Below are positions 50,315-58,742 of a DNA stretch of 64,000 nt, piece after piece (within the stretch, counting starts at the first letter, position 1; every line of letters begins with the position of its first letter). The DNA comes from an uncultured Alphaproteobacteria bacterium. Lineage in GTDB: Bacteria > Pseudomonadota > Alphaproteobacteria > Rhodobacterales > Rhodobacteraceae. The position numbers and the translations under genes were made by a program. The notes under the pieces are model-generated. The model did not search any database. It was not told the origin of the DNA and was given only the letters and a program-made list of their open reading frames with translations. Location of the stretch: contig CACHDI010000004.1 in the NCBI GenBank assembly GCA_902578545.1, positions 1 through 64,000 on the forward strand. The letters are read 5' to 3'.

Positions 50315-51172
50315 ATGTCAAAGGTTGCTTTTATTGGATTGGGGGTAATGGGATACCCTATGGCTGGACACTTGTCAAAAAATTATACGACAACCGTTTT
50401 TAATAGAAATACAGAAAAATCAAATAAATGGATAAGTAACTATAATGGTAAAATGGAACTTTCAATTCCTAATACAGTAAAAGATGCTGATTTTGTTTTT
50501 TGCTGTGTTGGAAACGATAATGATTTATCCTCAATTCTTCTAGGTGAAAATGGTGTTATTAACTCTATGAAAAAAGGATCTATTTTAGTAGACCATACAA
50601 CATGCTCTGCTAAAATTTCTAAAGAAATCTTTGCTATTGCAGAAAACAAGGGAATCCAATTTATGGATGCTCCTGTATCTGGAGGGCAAATCGGTGCAGA
50701 AAATGGTAAATTAACTATTATGTGTGGTGGAAATGAAAATACTTATAATTTGGTAGAACCTTTAATCTCCTGTTATTCAAAATTTTCATCACTGATGGGT
50801 CCTGTAGGGTCTGGTCAATTAACAAAAATGGTAAATCAAATATGTATAGCAGGATTAGTTCAGGGGCTTGCGGAAGGTTTAAATTTTTCAAAAAAAGCAA
50901 AATTAAATGGAAAAAAAGTTCTCGATGTAATTTCTAAAGGTGCTGCTGGTAGCTGGCAAATGGATAATCGTGGTGAAACTATGTTGAATGACGAATTTGA
51001 CTTCGGTTTCGCTGTAGATTGGATGAGAAAAGACTTGAATATTTGCTTAGATGAAGCAAACAATAATAAAGCTAAATTACCAATAACAGCGCTTATAAAT
51101 CAATTTTATTGTGATTTGCAAGATATGGGTGGTGGACGTTTTGATACCTCTAGTCTGATTAAGAGATTATAA
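50315..51172 (+). CDS. beta-hydroxyacid dehydrogenase (3-hydroxyisobutyrate dehydrogenase family)
   Basis: NAD(P)-dependent oxidoreductase of 285 residues. Nucleotide fold FIGLGVMGYPMAGHL is at residues about 6-20, the substrate-binding DAPVSGGQIGAENG follows, and the catalytic Lys is in GSGQLTKMVNQ. The family includes 3-hydroxyisobutyrate dehydrogenase and tartronate semialdehyde reductase; I cannot choose between them. A GGGAG Shine-Dalgarno is present. It is divergent from the penicillin acylase and converges on the SYLF lipoprotein. Confidence 0.92.
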   Translation: MSKVAFIGLGVMGYPMAGHLSKNYTTTVFNRNTEKSNKWISNYNGKMELSIPNTVKDADFVFCCVGNDNDLSSILLGENGVINSMKKGSILVDHTTCSAKISKEIFAIAENKGIQFMDAPVSGGQIGAENGKLTIMCGGNENTYNLVEPLISCYSKFSSLMGPVGSGQLTKMVNQICIAGLVQGLAEGLNFSKKAKLNGKKVLDVISKGAAGSWQMDNRGETMLNDEFDFGFAVDWMRKDLNICLDEANNNKAKLPITALINQFYCDLQDMGGGRFDTSSLIKRL

Positions 51173-51181
51173 ATAATTCTA

Positions 51182-51745
51182 TCACCTTATAAGTCTAGAA
51201 TATTTTGCGCCCTCTAGAGAAGCTCCTGCAATAACACCTTTTTGTCCAAATACTATTGCATATATAGGCTTTGTTAAGGTATTGTTTGTAAAACCCAGTG
51301 ATCCTCCTTTCTTTCTAAAAAAAACTTCAGCATCAGCTCCAATCTCCCAGCCGTCAGTTATGCGAAATGTTTTTAAAGCATCTTCTGTCATGAAAAAAAT
51401 TACATGGCTATATTGCAAAGCTCCTATTTGATATCCATAAGAAGCTGATGCTACAGAATAGAAATCAACGGGAGCTCCGCCAATTTTTAAAACTCCTTCA
51501 CCATAAGATCCGCCAAAAATAAATCCTGCTTTAGTTATTTTGGGGATAATTAAAGTACCGGCAGATTTTTCATAAATTGAATAAGAATCTGGAGCAATAG
51601 AAAATAAATTGTCTAATGCCTCATCTGCGTTTTCAATAATTATGTTACCTGTATTAGTGGAACTTCCTGTGGAACATCCAATAAGTGAATTTACAAAAAA
51701 TGCAGAACTGCCAATAAGTAATAATCTTCTGCTTGAATTATTCAT
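51182..51745 (-). CDS. SYLF/YSC84 domain lipoprotein, possible Tat signal
   Basis: Lipid-binding SYLF domain protein of 187 residues. The N-terminus carries twin arginines (SSRRLLLIG, Arg6-Arg7) and a lipobox LIGC with Cys24, so it may be a Tat-exported lipoprotein in the periplasm. The SYLF core includes AGTLIIPKITKAGFIFGGSYGEG and YGYQIGALQYSHVIFFMTEDAL. Function in bacteria is unclear. A GAGG Shine-Dalgarno precedes the ATG. Confidence 0.88.
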   Translation of the reverse strand: MNNSSRRLLLIGSSAFFVNSLIGCSTGSSTNTGNIIIENADEALDNLFSIAPDSYSIYEKSAGTLIIPKITKAGFIFGGSYGEGVLKIGGAPVDFYSVASASYGYQIGALQYSHVIFFMTEDALKTFRITDGWEIGADAEVFFRKKGGSLGFTNNTLTKPIYAIVFGQKGVIAGASLEGAKYSRLIR

Positions 51746-51816
51746 TTTTTTTCCTCAATTATTTTAATGTTTAAAAATTTGTTTAAGGTTTTGGTATCAA
51801 TCTTACTAATAATTTT

Positions 51817-52824
51817 CTAAAAGTCCTTGTTAGTTAAAAGTTTTGCAATTTCATAGGCATAATATGTTAAAATTCCATTACATCCAGCTCTTTTAAAACA
51901 AGAGATGGTTTCAATCAAAATATTTTTTTTATCAAATATTCCATTTTTGATCCCTTGCGCAAGCATAGCATATTCACCAGATACTTGATAAGCAAAAGTA
52001 GGTACTTTAAATGTATCACTTATTTGCCTACATAAATCAAGGTAGGGCATTCCAGGTTTGACCATTACCATATCTGCGCCTTCTTTTAAATCTAAAGCCA
52101 CATCTTTCAAAGCCTCATTGCTATTTAAATAATTTAATTGATAAGATTTTTTATCGCCTTTTAAATTACCAGAAGATCCAATTGCAGCTCTAAATGGACC
52201 ATAAAATCCAGAAGAAAATTTAGCAGAATAACTTAGAATTAAAGTATTTTTAAAATTATTTTTTTCCAAATTTTCTCGAATTAATTTTACTCTACCATCC
52301 ATCATATCCGATGGACCTAAAATATCAGCACCAGATTCTGCTTGAACTAGTGACTGCTTTATCAAAATCTCAAGTGTTTCATCATTTAAAATTTTATCAC
52401 CTTTTACTAATCCATCGTGCCCTAAAGAATTATAAGGATCTAAAGCTACATCTAACATTATTCCAAGATCTGGAATTTTCTTTTTTAATAATCTTGTAGC
52501 TTTATTAACAAGATTTTCTGGATTGTATGACTCTTCACAGTTTTGAGTTTTTAGATTTGCAGGTGTTCTGGGGAACAAAGCAACGCATTTTATACCTAAT
52601 TCAAAAGCTTCACTTGCTATTTCAATTAACTTATCAATTGTATAGCGATTAACTCCTGGAAGCTCATTAATTGGTTCAATCTTATCTTTCCCCTCTATTA
52701 AAAATATTGGCCATATCAAGTCATTGACTGATATATTATTTTCTGCGACAAGATCTCTAATCCAAAAGTTATTTCTTAATCTTCTTCCTCGATGGTTTGG
52801 AAAATCGGCCACATAGTTAAACAT
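51817..52824 (-). CDS. hemB: delta-aminolevulinic acid dehydratase (porphobilinogen synthase)
   Basis: Condenses two 5-aminolevulinates to porphobilinogen in heme synthesis. Schiff-base lysines are in SYSAKFSSGFYGPFR near residue 204 and MVMVKPGMPYLD near 257. The metal site region reads DVALDPYNSLGHDG, where zinc enzymes have cysteines, so it belongs to the zinc-independent, Mg-type class common in alphaproteobacteria. Length of 335 residues is typical. An AAAGGA Shine-Dalgarno precedes the ATG. It is divergent from mfd. Confidence 0.97.
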   Translation of the reverse strand: MFNYVADFPNHRGRRLRNNFWIRDLVAENNISVNDLIWPIFLIEGKDKIEPINELPGVNRYTIDKLIEIASEAFELGIKCVALFPRTPANLKTQNCEESYNPENLVNKATRLLKKKIPDLGIMLDVALDPYNSLGHDGLVKGDKILNDETLEILIKQSLVQAESGADILGPSDMMDGRVKLIRENLEKNNFKNTLILSYSAKFSSGFYGPFRAAIGSSGNLKGDKKSYQLNYLNSNEALKDVALDLKEGADMVMVKPGMPYLDLCRQISDTFKVPTFAYQVSGEYAMLAQGIKNGIFDKKNILIETISCFKRAGCNGILTYYAYEIAKLLTNKDF

Positions 52825-52938
52825 TGTTTTTATCCTTTAACAGAAAATTCGCCATAATTTAAATGCTAAAGTATTAAAAATATATTTCAAGTACTAGCTA
52901 AAATTGTACAATTTTAAATTTTCTAATTATTCTTATTA

Positions 52939-55900
52939 ATGATAAATAAAAACATGCTTAAAATTGATAAGTCCAAAAAAAATGAAGCTTATGGAATACC
53001 TGTTGGTTTTGAAGGACATGTAATAAATAATATTTTATCTACCAACAAAAGAAATGTTATTTATTTAGCCAAAGATGATAAAGACGCTGAAATTATAAGA
53101 ACCTCATTATTGTTTTTTAATTCAAAAACACAAATCTATAATTTTCCAGCATGGGATTGCTTACCTTACGATAGATCAGGTCCAAAACTTAAAATACAAT
53201 CAGAACGATTATCATCATTAACAAAATTAATTTTAGATAGTAATGTAAAGAAGGTAATTATTGCTACAGTAAATGCTATTACTCAAAGAGTTATTCCCAG
53301 AATTAAACTTCAACAATTAAGTTTTGAATTAACTACTGGAAAATCGATAAATATTAAAGAATTAAAAAACTTTCTTGTAAATTCTGGATATATAGAGACT
53401 GGTAAAGTATTAGAACTTGGGGATTTTTCAATTAGGGGTGGAATTATAGATATATTTCCGGCCTCATTTGAAAATCCAATAAGATTGGACTTTTTTGGTG
53501 ATTTTTTAGAGAACATGAGGTTTTTTCTTGTCGAAGATCAAAAAAGTATCCAAGAGAAATTAAGCAACCTTACTATTTTTGCAGTTAGAGAAGTATGTTT
53601 AAATCAATCTAATATAAATCTGTTTAAAAAAAATTATTTAAAAAATTTTGGCATACCAGATAAAACTGATTATCTCTATCATTCAATAATTTCTGGCCAA
53701 ATCTTTCCAAGTTACGAACATTGGATACCCTTTTTTTATGAGTCAATGGATACTATTTTTGATTATGTACGTGATCCAATATTAATTATCCCATCTCATT
53801 TTCAAAACACACATGAAACAAGATCTAAGATTGTAGCGGAGTATTTCGAAACAAGAAAAAATGTTCAAAAAATAGGTTCTAAGTTTAATTCCACCTATAA
53901 TCCTGTAGATAGTCAATTACTTTATATTAGTCCTTCAGAATGGGATAAAATTATTTCAAATCTTGATAAAATAAATTTTTTTGAGTTTCAAAATCCAAAA
54001 AAGGAAAACGGGATAGATTATAAAGGTGTAATATCCAAAAACTTCTCTGTTGAAAGACAAACTCATGGATTAGATCTATTTGAACATTTTGTTATTTATT
54101 TAAAAGAATTATTGAATAAGAATAATGTTATAGCAATTGCTGCATACTCTAATGCCTCAATGGAAAGATTAGAAAAAATTCTCAATGATTATGGATTGAG
54201 AAATATAAATAAATTTCAATCATGTAATTATAATCAAGAAAAAAATAATTTTGAATTTTTGCCAGCCAAAAAAAACTTAAATATAGGTGTTTTACCATTA
54301 GAGCATGGATTTTCAGTTCCTGGATTAGTAGTTATTTCAGAACAAGATATTCTAGGTAATAGGTTATATAGACAAAAAAAATATAATAAAAAAATCAAAA
54401 ATCCATTACAAAATTTTTCAGAGATTAATATTGGTGATTTGGTAGTACATATTGATCATGGAATAGGTAAATATAAAGGATTTAAATCAATTTTTGCTAA
54501 TAATATTCCTCATGACTGTTTGATTATAGAATATGCTGGAGGAGATAAATTATTTTTACCTATAGAAAATCTGAGTCTTCTCTCCAAATATGGTCAAGAA
54601 GTTGGTGAGGTTGATAAATTAGGAACCCTTTCTTGGCAACAAAAAAGATCAAAAGCCAAAGAGAGAATTAAAGAAATAGCTCATTCCTTAATTTCTATTG
54701 CTGCAAAAAGGTACTTAATAAAAGGAACAGTTCATAAAAAAGAATATTTTTCATGGAATAAGTTTTGTTCAGGGTTTCAATTTGAAGAAACTGAAGATCA
54801 AAATTCAGCAATTTCTGATATTCTCAAAGATCTTTCCTCAGGTTTGCCCATGGATCGTCTTATTTGTGGGGATGTTGGTTTTGGTAAAACTGAGATTGCA
54901 TTAAGAGCCTCAATGATAGTTGCTAACGATGGTTATCAAGTTGTATTACTAACCCCTACAACTTTACTTGCTAGACAACATTATGAAACATTTAAAATGC
55001 GATTTAATAATTTCCCTTTTTTTATAGAAAAACTTACTCGTTTCGAAAGTTTAAAACTGAGAAAGAATATTATTTATAAATTAAAAAATGGAAAGATTGA
55101 TATTATCATTGGCACACATGCTTTACTATCGTCTGATATTAATTTCAAAAAATTAGGATTACTTATAGTAGATGAGGAACAACATTTTGGGGTAACCCAC
55201 AAAGAGACAATAAAAAAACTCAAGGCTAATGTTCATGTGTTAACCTTAACGGCAACACCAATTCCAAGAACACTACAATTAGCTTTTACGGGTGTAAGGG
55301 ATCTTTCCATAATTAATACACCTCCAATTGATCGATTATTAGTTAGAACTTTTGTTATGGAGTTTGACGGGGTAGTAATTCGTGAAGCATTAATGAGGGA
55401 AAAAAGTAGGGGAGGACAGAGTTTTTTTGTAGTTCCAAGAATTTCCGATATGGATAATATTATTAGTTTTTTGGAAAATGAAGTTCCTGAAATAAATTTT
55501 AAAATTGCTCATGGTCAATTAGTTGGTAGCAATTTAGATAATGTTATTGAAGAATTTATAACTAATAAGATTGATTTGTTACTATCTACTTCAATAGTTG
55601 AAAGTGGTTTAGATTTTCCTAATGCTAATACCTTAATAGTTCACCGTGCTAATATGTTTGGTCTATCACAGCTTTATCAAATAAGGGGTAGGGTAGGTCG
55701 CTCAAAAATTAGAGCATATTGTTATTTAACCTATGAACAAAAAAATAAAATTACAAAACAAAGTGAAAAAAGATTAAAAATCCTTGCAAATATTAATTCA
55801 TTAGGTCAAGGATTTTCTTTAGCAAGTCAAGATCTTGATATTCGTGGTGCTGGTAATATCTTAGGTGACGAACAATCTGGCGATATAAAAGAGGTGGGAT

Positions 55901-56436
55901 TTGAACTTTACCAAAATATGTTAAAAGATGAAATCGATAAATTGAAAGAGAACCAGATAGAGGATAAAGAACAAGTTAATTCTTTTGTACCACAGCTTGA
56001 TTTAAATGTACCAATGCTTATTCCAGAAATCTATGTTAAAGATCTTACAAGTAGATTAAGTTTATATAGAGAATTAGCTCTTTTAAAAAACGATGAGGAA
56101 TTAAATGAATTTTCTGAGAGACTTGTTGATAGGTTTGGTTCACTACCTAACGAAGTAGAAATTCTTTTAAAAGTAACATCTATAAAAAATATGTGTATTT
56201 CAACAGGTATTGATTTGTTAAAAATTGGATACAATAGAATATTGATAGGTTTCCATGAAAATAAATTTTCAAATCCAAAAGCACTTATGGAATTCATTCA
56301 AAAAAATAAAAACTTTATAAAAGTAAAAGAAGATAAAATTGTCATAACAAAATCATTTAATAATGATCATAATAAATTAGATTTTATAAAAATATTGGTT
56401 AAAAATTTTTATAAATTAAAAAAAACGCCCTCCTGA
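52939..56436 (+). CDS. mfd: transcription-repair coupling factor Mfd
   Basis: Translocase that removes stalled RNA polymerase and recruits UvrA. It has an N-terminal UvrB-homology module with FPAWDCLPYDR, the RNA polymerase-interaction domain INIGDLVVHIDHGIGKYKGF near residue 500, and RecG-like helicase motifs: GDVGFGKTE near 650, DEEQHFG, TATPIPRTLQ and QIRGRVGRS. It then has a C-terminal TRCF domain. Length of 1165 residues is full. Its stop codon TGA lies in the loop of a terminator hairpin belonging to the opposite strand. Confidence 0.97.
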   Translation: MINKNMLKIDKSKKNEAYGIPVGFEGHVINNILSTNKRNVIYLAKDDKDAEIIRTSLLFFNSKTQIYNFPAWDCLPYDRSGPKLKIQSERLSSLTKLILDSNVKKVIIATVNAITQRVIPRIKLQQLSFELTTGKSINIKELKNFLVNSGYIETGKVLELGDFSIRGGIIDIFPASFENPIRLDFFGDFLENMRFFLVEDQKSIQEKLSNLTIFAVREVCLNQSNINLFKKNYLKNFGIPDKTDYLYHSIISGQIFPSYEHWIPFFYESMDTIFDYVRDPILIIPSHFQNTHETRSKIVAEYFETRKNVQKIGSKFNSTYNPVDSQLLYISPSEWDKIISNLDKINFFEFQNPKKENGIDYKGVISKNFSVERQTHGLDLFEHFVIYLKELLNKNNVIAIAAYSNASMERLEKILNDYGLRNINKFQSCNYNQEKNNFEFLPAKKNLNIGVLPLEHGFSVPGLVVISEQDILGNRLYRQKKYNKKIKNPLQNFSEINIGDLVVHIDHGIGKYKGFKSIFANNIPHDCLIIEYAGGDKLFLPIENLSLLSKYGQEVGEVDKLGTLSWQQKRSKAKERIKEIAHSLISIAAKRYLIKGTVHKKEYFSWNKFCSGFQFEETEDQNSAISDILKDLSSGLPMDRLICGDVGFGKTEIALRASMIVANDGYQVVLLTPTTLLARQHYETFKMRFNNFPFFIEKLTRFESLKLRKNIIYKLKNGKIDIIIGTHALLSSDINFKKLGLLIVDEEQHFGVTHKETIKKLKANVHVLTLTATPIPRTLQLAFTGVRDLSIINTPPIDRLLVRTFVMEFDGVVIREALMREKSRGGQSFFVVPRISDMDNIISFLENEVPEINFKIAHGQLVGSNLDNVIEEFITNKIDLLLSTSIVESGLDFPNANTLIVHRANMFGLSQLYQIRGRVGRSKIRAYCYLTYEQKNKITKQSEKRLKILANINSLGQGFSLASQDLDIRGAGNILGDEQSGDIKEVGFELYQNMLKDEIDKLKENQIEDKEQVNSFVPQLDLNVPMLIPEIYVKDLTSRLSLYRELALLKNDEELNEFSERLVDRFGSLPNEVEILLKVTSIKNMCISTGIDLLKIGYNRILIGFHENKFSNPKALMEFIQKNKNFIKVKEDKIVITKSFNNDHNKLDFIKILVKNFYKLKKTPS

Positions 56437-56443
56437 GAGGGCG
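56418..56443 (-). terminator. rho-independent terminator, minus strand
   Basis: A perfect 7-bp G-C-rich stem (CGCCCTC at 56426-56432 and GAGGGCG at 56437-56443) with a four-base loop, followed on the minus strand by eight T residues. There is no T-run on the plus side, so it works for minus-strand transcripts. The mfd stop codon (56434-56436) occupies the loop and its first base neighbour. It is the strongest terminator in the window. Confidence 0.82.
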
Positions 56444-56493
56444 CTAGTTATTGAGGCAGGTTTCATACAGGCAAGAAACCTATCGAGCAGTAT
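56418..56493 (-). ncRNA. probable small RNA upstream of terminator
   Basis: In a genome near 30% GC, 56426-56490 is about 54% GC (35 of 65 bases by my count) and non-coding on the minus strand. It folds as AGGTTTC (56458-56464) with GAAACCT (56475-56481), a 7-bp hairpin with a 10-base loop, followed in the minus direction by the strong terminator. A loose promoter (TTTACG, 17 bases, TAATAA) would place the 5-prime end near 56490. It could instead be a structured 3-prime UTR of the DUF502 mRNA. It matches no RNA family I can name. Confidence 0.42.
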
Positions 56494-56636
56494 TTTATTA
56501 TTATCTAACTTCAACTGTTGCGTAAAGGTAATAATTTAAATAATTGTCTTTATATACTTATTTTCTTTATAGGACTCTATATTTATGTATTAAATTATAA
56601 TTGGGTACTTTATATAGATGTCTTAATTTTAATTAA

Positions 56637-56652
56637 TTTCCAAATTTGGAAA
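56637..56652. repeat. 16-bp perfect palindrome
   Basis: TTTCCAAATTTGGAAA is a perfect palindrome between the end of the DUF502 gene and the small-RNA candidate. On the minus strand it lies about 28 bases past the DUF502 stop and could be an operator, or a weak attenuating hairpin, ahead of the small RNA. Confidence 0.35.
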
Positions 56653-56679
56653 GTTTTATAATCAATTACATGATTCGTA

Positions 56680-57342
56680 TTAATCTTTTTTAATTAAATT
56701 GTTTTTTTCCTCATACTCTGGAACTACTAATCCAGCTGAAATCACTAACTTTGCGGCGTTTTCAACTGTCATGTTTAACATTATTACGTCTTTTCTAGGA
56801 ACAAATAATAGAAATCCAGAAGTTGGATTAGGTGTGGTTGGAACAAATACTGTCAAAATTTCATCTTTATTAATTTTTTTTAATATTTCACCTTTAGTTA
56901 CTGTAGAAACAAATGCTATTACCCAAAGGCCTTTTCTTGGATATTCCACCAAACAGGCACTCTTGAATGTTTGATCTGACTTTGTAAAAACTGTTTCAGC
57001 TATTTGTTTTACTGCATTATATATTGATCTAAATACGGGTGTTCTATCAACCAAACTTTCCCAAAATTTAATAAGTTGCCTTCCAAAGAAACCTTTAGTA
57101 ACCATTCCTATAATTGTAGTAAATATAAGAAAAGTTAATACACCTAGTCCTGGAATATCTTTTCCTAAATATGTAGAGGGATTATATTTATTTGGCAACC
57201 AAGGTACCACTTTATCGTCTATAAAATTTATTGCGCCCCATAATAAATAAATAGTTAAAACTATGGGTGTTATTAAAACCAAACCAGTTAAAAAATTAGA
57301 ACGTAATTTTTGAAATAAATTTTGATTTTTTTTTATTTTCAT
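56680..57342 (-). CDS. DUF502 family membrane protein
   Basis: Protein of 220 residues with two N-terminal membrane helices (about residues 16-36 and 65-87) separated by a loop (WLPNKYNPSTYLGKDIPG), and a cytoplasmic or periplasmic domain holding VDRTPVFRSIYNAVKQIAE and VPTTPNPTSGFLLFVP, the family hallmarks. Molecular function is unknown. It is often found next to recG or mfd in alphaproteobacteria, as here. It is divergent from rpsB across a 207-base region. Confidence 0.92.
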   Translation of the reverse strand: MKIKKNQNLFQKLRSNFLTGLVLITPIVLTIYLLWGAINFIDDKVVPWLPNKYNPSTYLGKDIPGLGVLTFLIFTTIIGMVTKGFFGRQLIKFWESLVDRTPVFRSIYNAVKQIAETVFTKSDQTFKSACLVEYPRKGLWVIAFVSTVTKGEILKKINKDEILTVFVPTTPNPTSGFLLFVPRKDVIMLNMTVENAAKLVISAGLVVPEYEEKNNLIKKD

Positions 57343-57474
57343 ATTGGACCTGGTTAATTAATTATATTTAGTTACTATAGCATTTTTTTTTTTAATTATT
57401 AGTTTTTTATTTCTAAAACATACTTGAAATATTTTTTTTTTTAGTATATGTGGACAAAAAAAATTCACAGATGA

Positions 57475-57536
57475 GATGAAGATTATTTTTAATCTAACCG
57501 GTTGCTAGATTGCATTTCATCGAGGTTATAAACCGG
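57475..57536 (+). promoter_or_regulatory. pseudoknot-like rpsB leader
   Basis: Three complementary pairs fit one fold in the RNA: GATGA (57475-57479) with TCATC (57517-57521); AGATTA (57480-57485) with TAATCT (57490-57495), a hairpin inside the first; and CCGGTT (57498-57503) with AACCGG (57531-57536), which crosses the first pair and so makes a pseudoknot. The last strand abuts the AAAGGA Shine-Dalgarno (57537-57542). It is likely an S2 autoregulatory site; S2 autoregulation through the rpsB leader is known in E. coli, but this structure is read here from sequence only. Confidence 0.55.
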
Positions 57537-57549
57537 AAAGGAAACGATT

Positions 57550-58638
57550 ATGGCTTTGCCTGAATATACTTTAAAAGATCTGTTAGAGTCTGGTGTCCAT
57601 TTTGGTCACCAAACTCACCGCTGGAACCCATTAATGCAAGAATACATATATGGTGTGAGGAATGGTATTCATATAATTGACTTGACCCAAACGTTTCAAT
57701 TATTGGATGTTGCTTTAAATTATGTCCAAGATACTGTTTCTAAAGGAGGCTCGATACTTTTTGTTGGTACAAAAAGACAAGCTCAAAAGCCAATTTCAGA
57801 AGCTGCAGAAAGAAGTGCTCAGTATTACATGAATCATAGGTGGTTAGGAGGTACTCTTACTAATTGGAAAACAGTTTCAAATTCTATCTCAAGATTAAAA
57901 AAATTAGATGAGCAGCTATCTGACGGTGCCACAGGTCTTACAAAAAAAGAAAGACTTAATTTGGAAAGAGAACAGTCTAAGCTTAATGCTTCTTTAGGTG
58001 GTATCAGAGAAATGGGCGGTACCCCTGATTTATTATTTGTTATCGATACAAATAAAGAGGCTTTGGCGATACAGGAGGCAAAAAAGCTTGGAATTCCAGT
58101 TATTGCTATAATTGATACAAATTCTGATCCTTCTTATATAGATTATCCAATTCCTGGTAATGATGATGCTGCTAGATCAATTGGCTTATACTGTGACCTT
58201 GTTGCAAAAGCAGCGCTAGAAGGGATGACAAATCAACTTACCACAGCAGGTGTTGATATAGGTGCTTCCATAGATCCTCCGAATGAAGAAATTTTATCAC
58301 ACAATAATGAAAATAAAAATGATGAAAAAACAACAGCTGAAAATTTAGAATCTCCTAGTGGGGACCTTCCGAAAAAGGATAATATGGAGGATACTAAGAA
58401 AGAGACTACTAACTTAGTAGAAGATGATATTGTAGAAAAAAAAGAAAGCTTAGCTGTTGAAAATGAAAAAAATACTGATCTAGCTGAAAGTAAATCTGAC
58501 AATGTTAAAAAAACTTCAGATCCTTCAGATAAATCAAGAAAAGAAACTTCTAGCGAAGTTGTAAAATCCACTAAATTATCTAAATCTACAAAAGTTGTAA
58601 AAAAAGAAGAAAAAGAAAAAAAGAATAAAACTAAATAA
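57550..58638 (+). CDS. rpsB: 30S ribosomal protein S2 with long C-terminal tail
   Basis: Small-subunit protein S2. The S2 core covers about residues 1-240: [38 protein letters not shown] and [14 protein letters not shown]. The remaining roughly 120 residues are a low-complexity tail rich in Lys, Glu, Ser and Thr, lacking recognisable domains; many alphaproteobacterial S2 proteins have a C-terminal extension, but this one is long. A structured leader precedes it, and the Shine-Dalgarno AAAGGA is at good spacing. tsf follows after 104 bases. Confidence 0.97.
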   Translation: MALPEYTLKDLLESGVHFGHQTHRWNPLMQEYIYGVRNGIHIIDLTQTFQLLDVALNYVQDTVSKGGSILFVGTKRQAQKPISEAAERSAQYYMNHRWLGGTLTNWKTVSNSISRLKKLDEQLSDGATGLTKKERLNLEREQSKLNASLGGIREMGGTPDLLFVIDTNKEALAIQEAKKLGIPVIAIIDTNSDPSYIDYPIPGNDDAARSIGLYCDLVAKAALEGMTNQLTTAGVDIGASIDPPNEEILSHNNENKNDEKTTAENLESPSGDLPKKDNMEDTKKETTNLVEDDIVEKKESLAVENEKNTDLAESKSDNVKKTSDPSDKSRKETSSEVVKSTKLSKSTKVVKKEEKEKKNKTK

Positions 58639-58742
58639 TAATTAATTGAATAATTTTTAACTTTTATAAATTCTTAACATCATACTGATATTTCGTAATT
58701 TACGGCATTACTTTAAACTATTATTACTAAGGAGCGTCAAAC

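Noticed and set aside
56437-56530. Known housekeeping RNA (SRP RNA, tmRNA, 6S RNA) or tRNA
   Set aside because: No SRP tetraloop and AGCAG pairing in the right order, no tag reading frame, and no T-loop or cloverleaf; the candidate RNA stays unnamed.
58694-58704. CGTA/TACG hairpin before tsf
   Set aside because: A 4-bp stem with a 3-base loop is too weak to call a leader structure.
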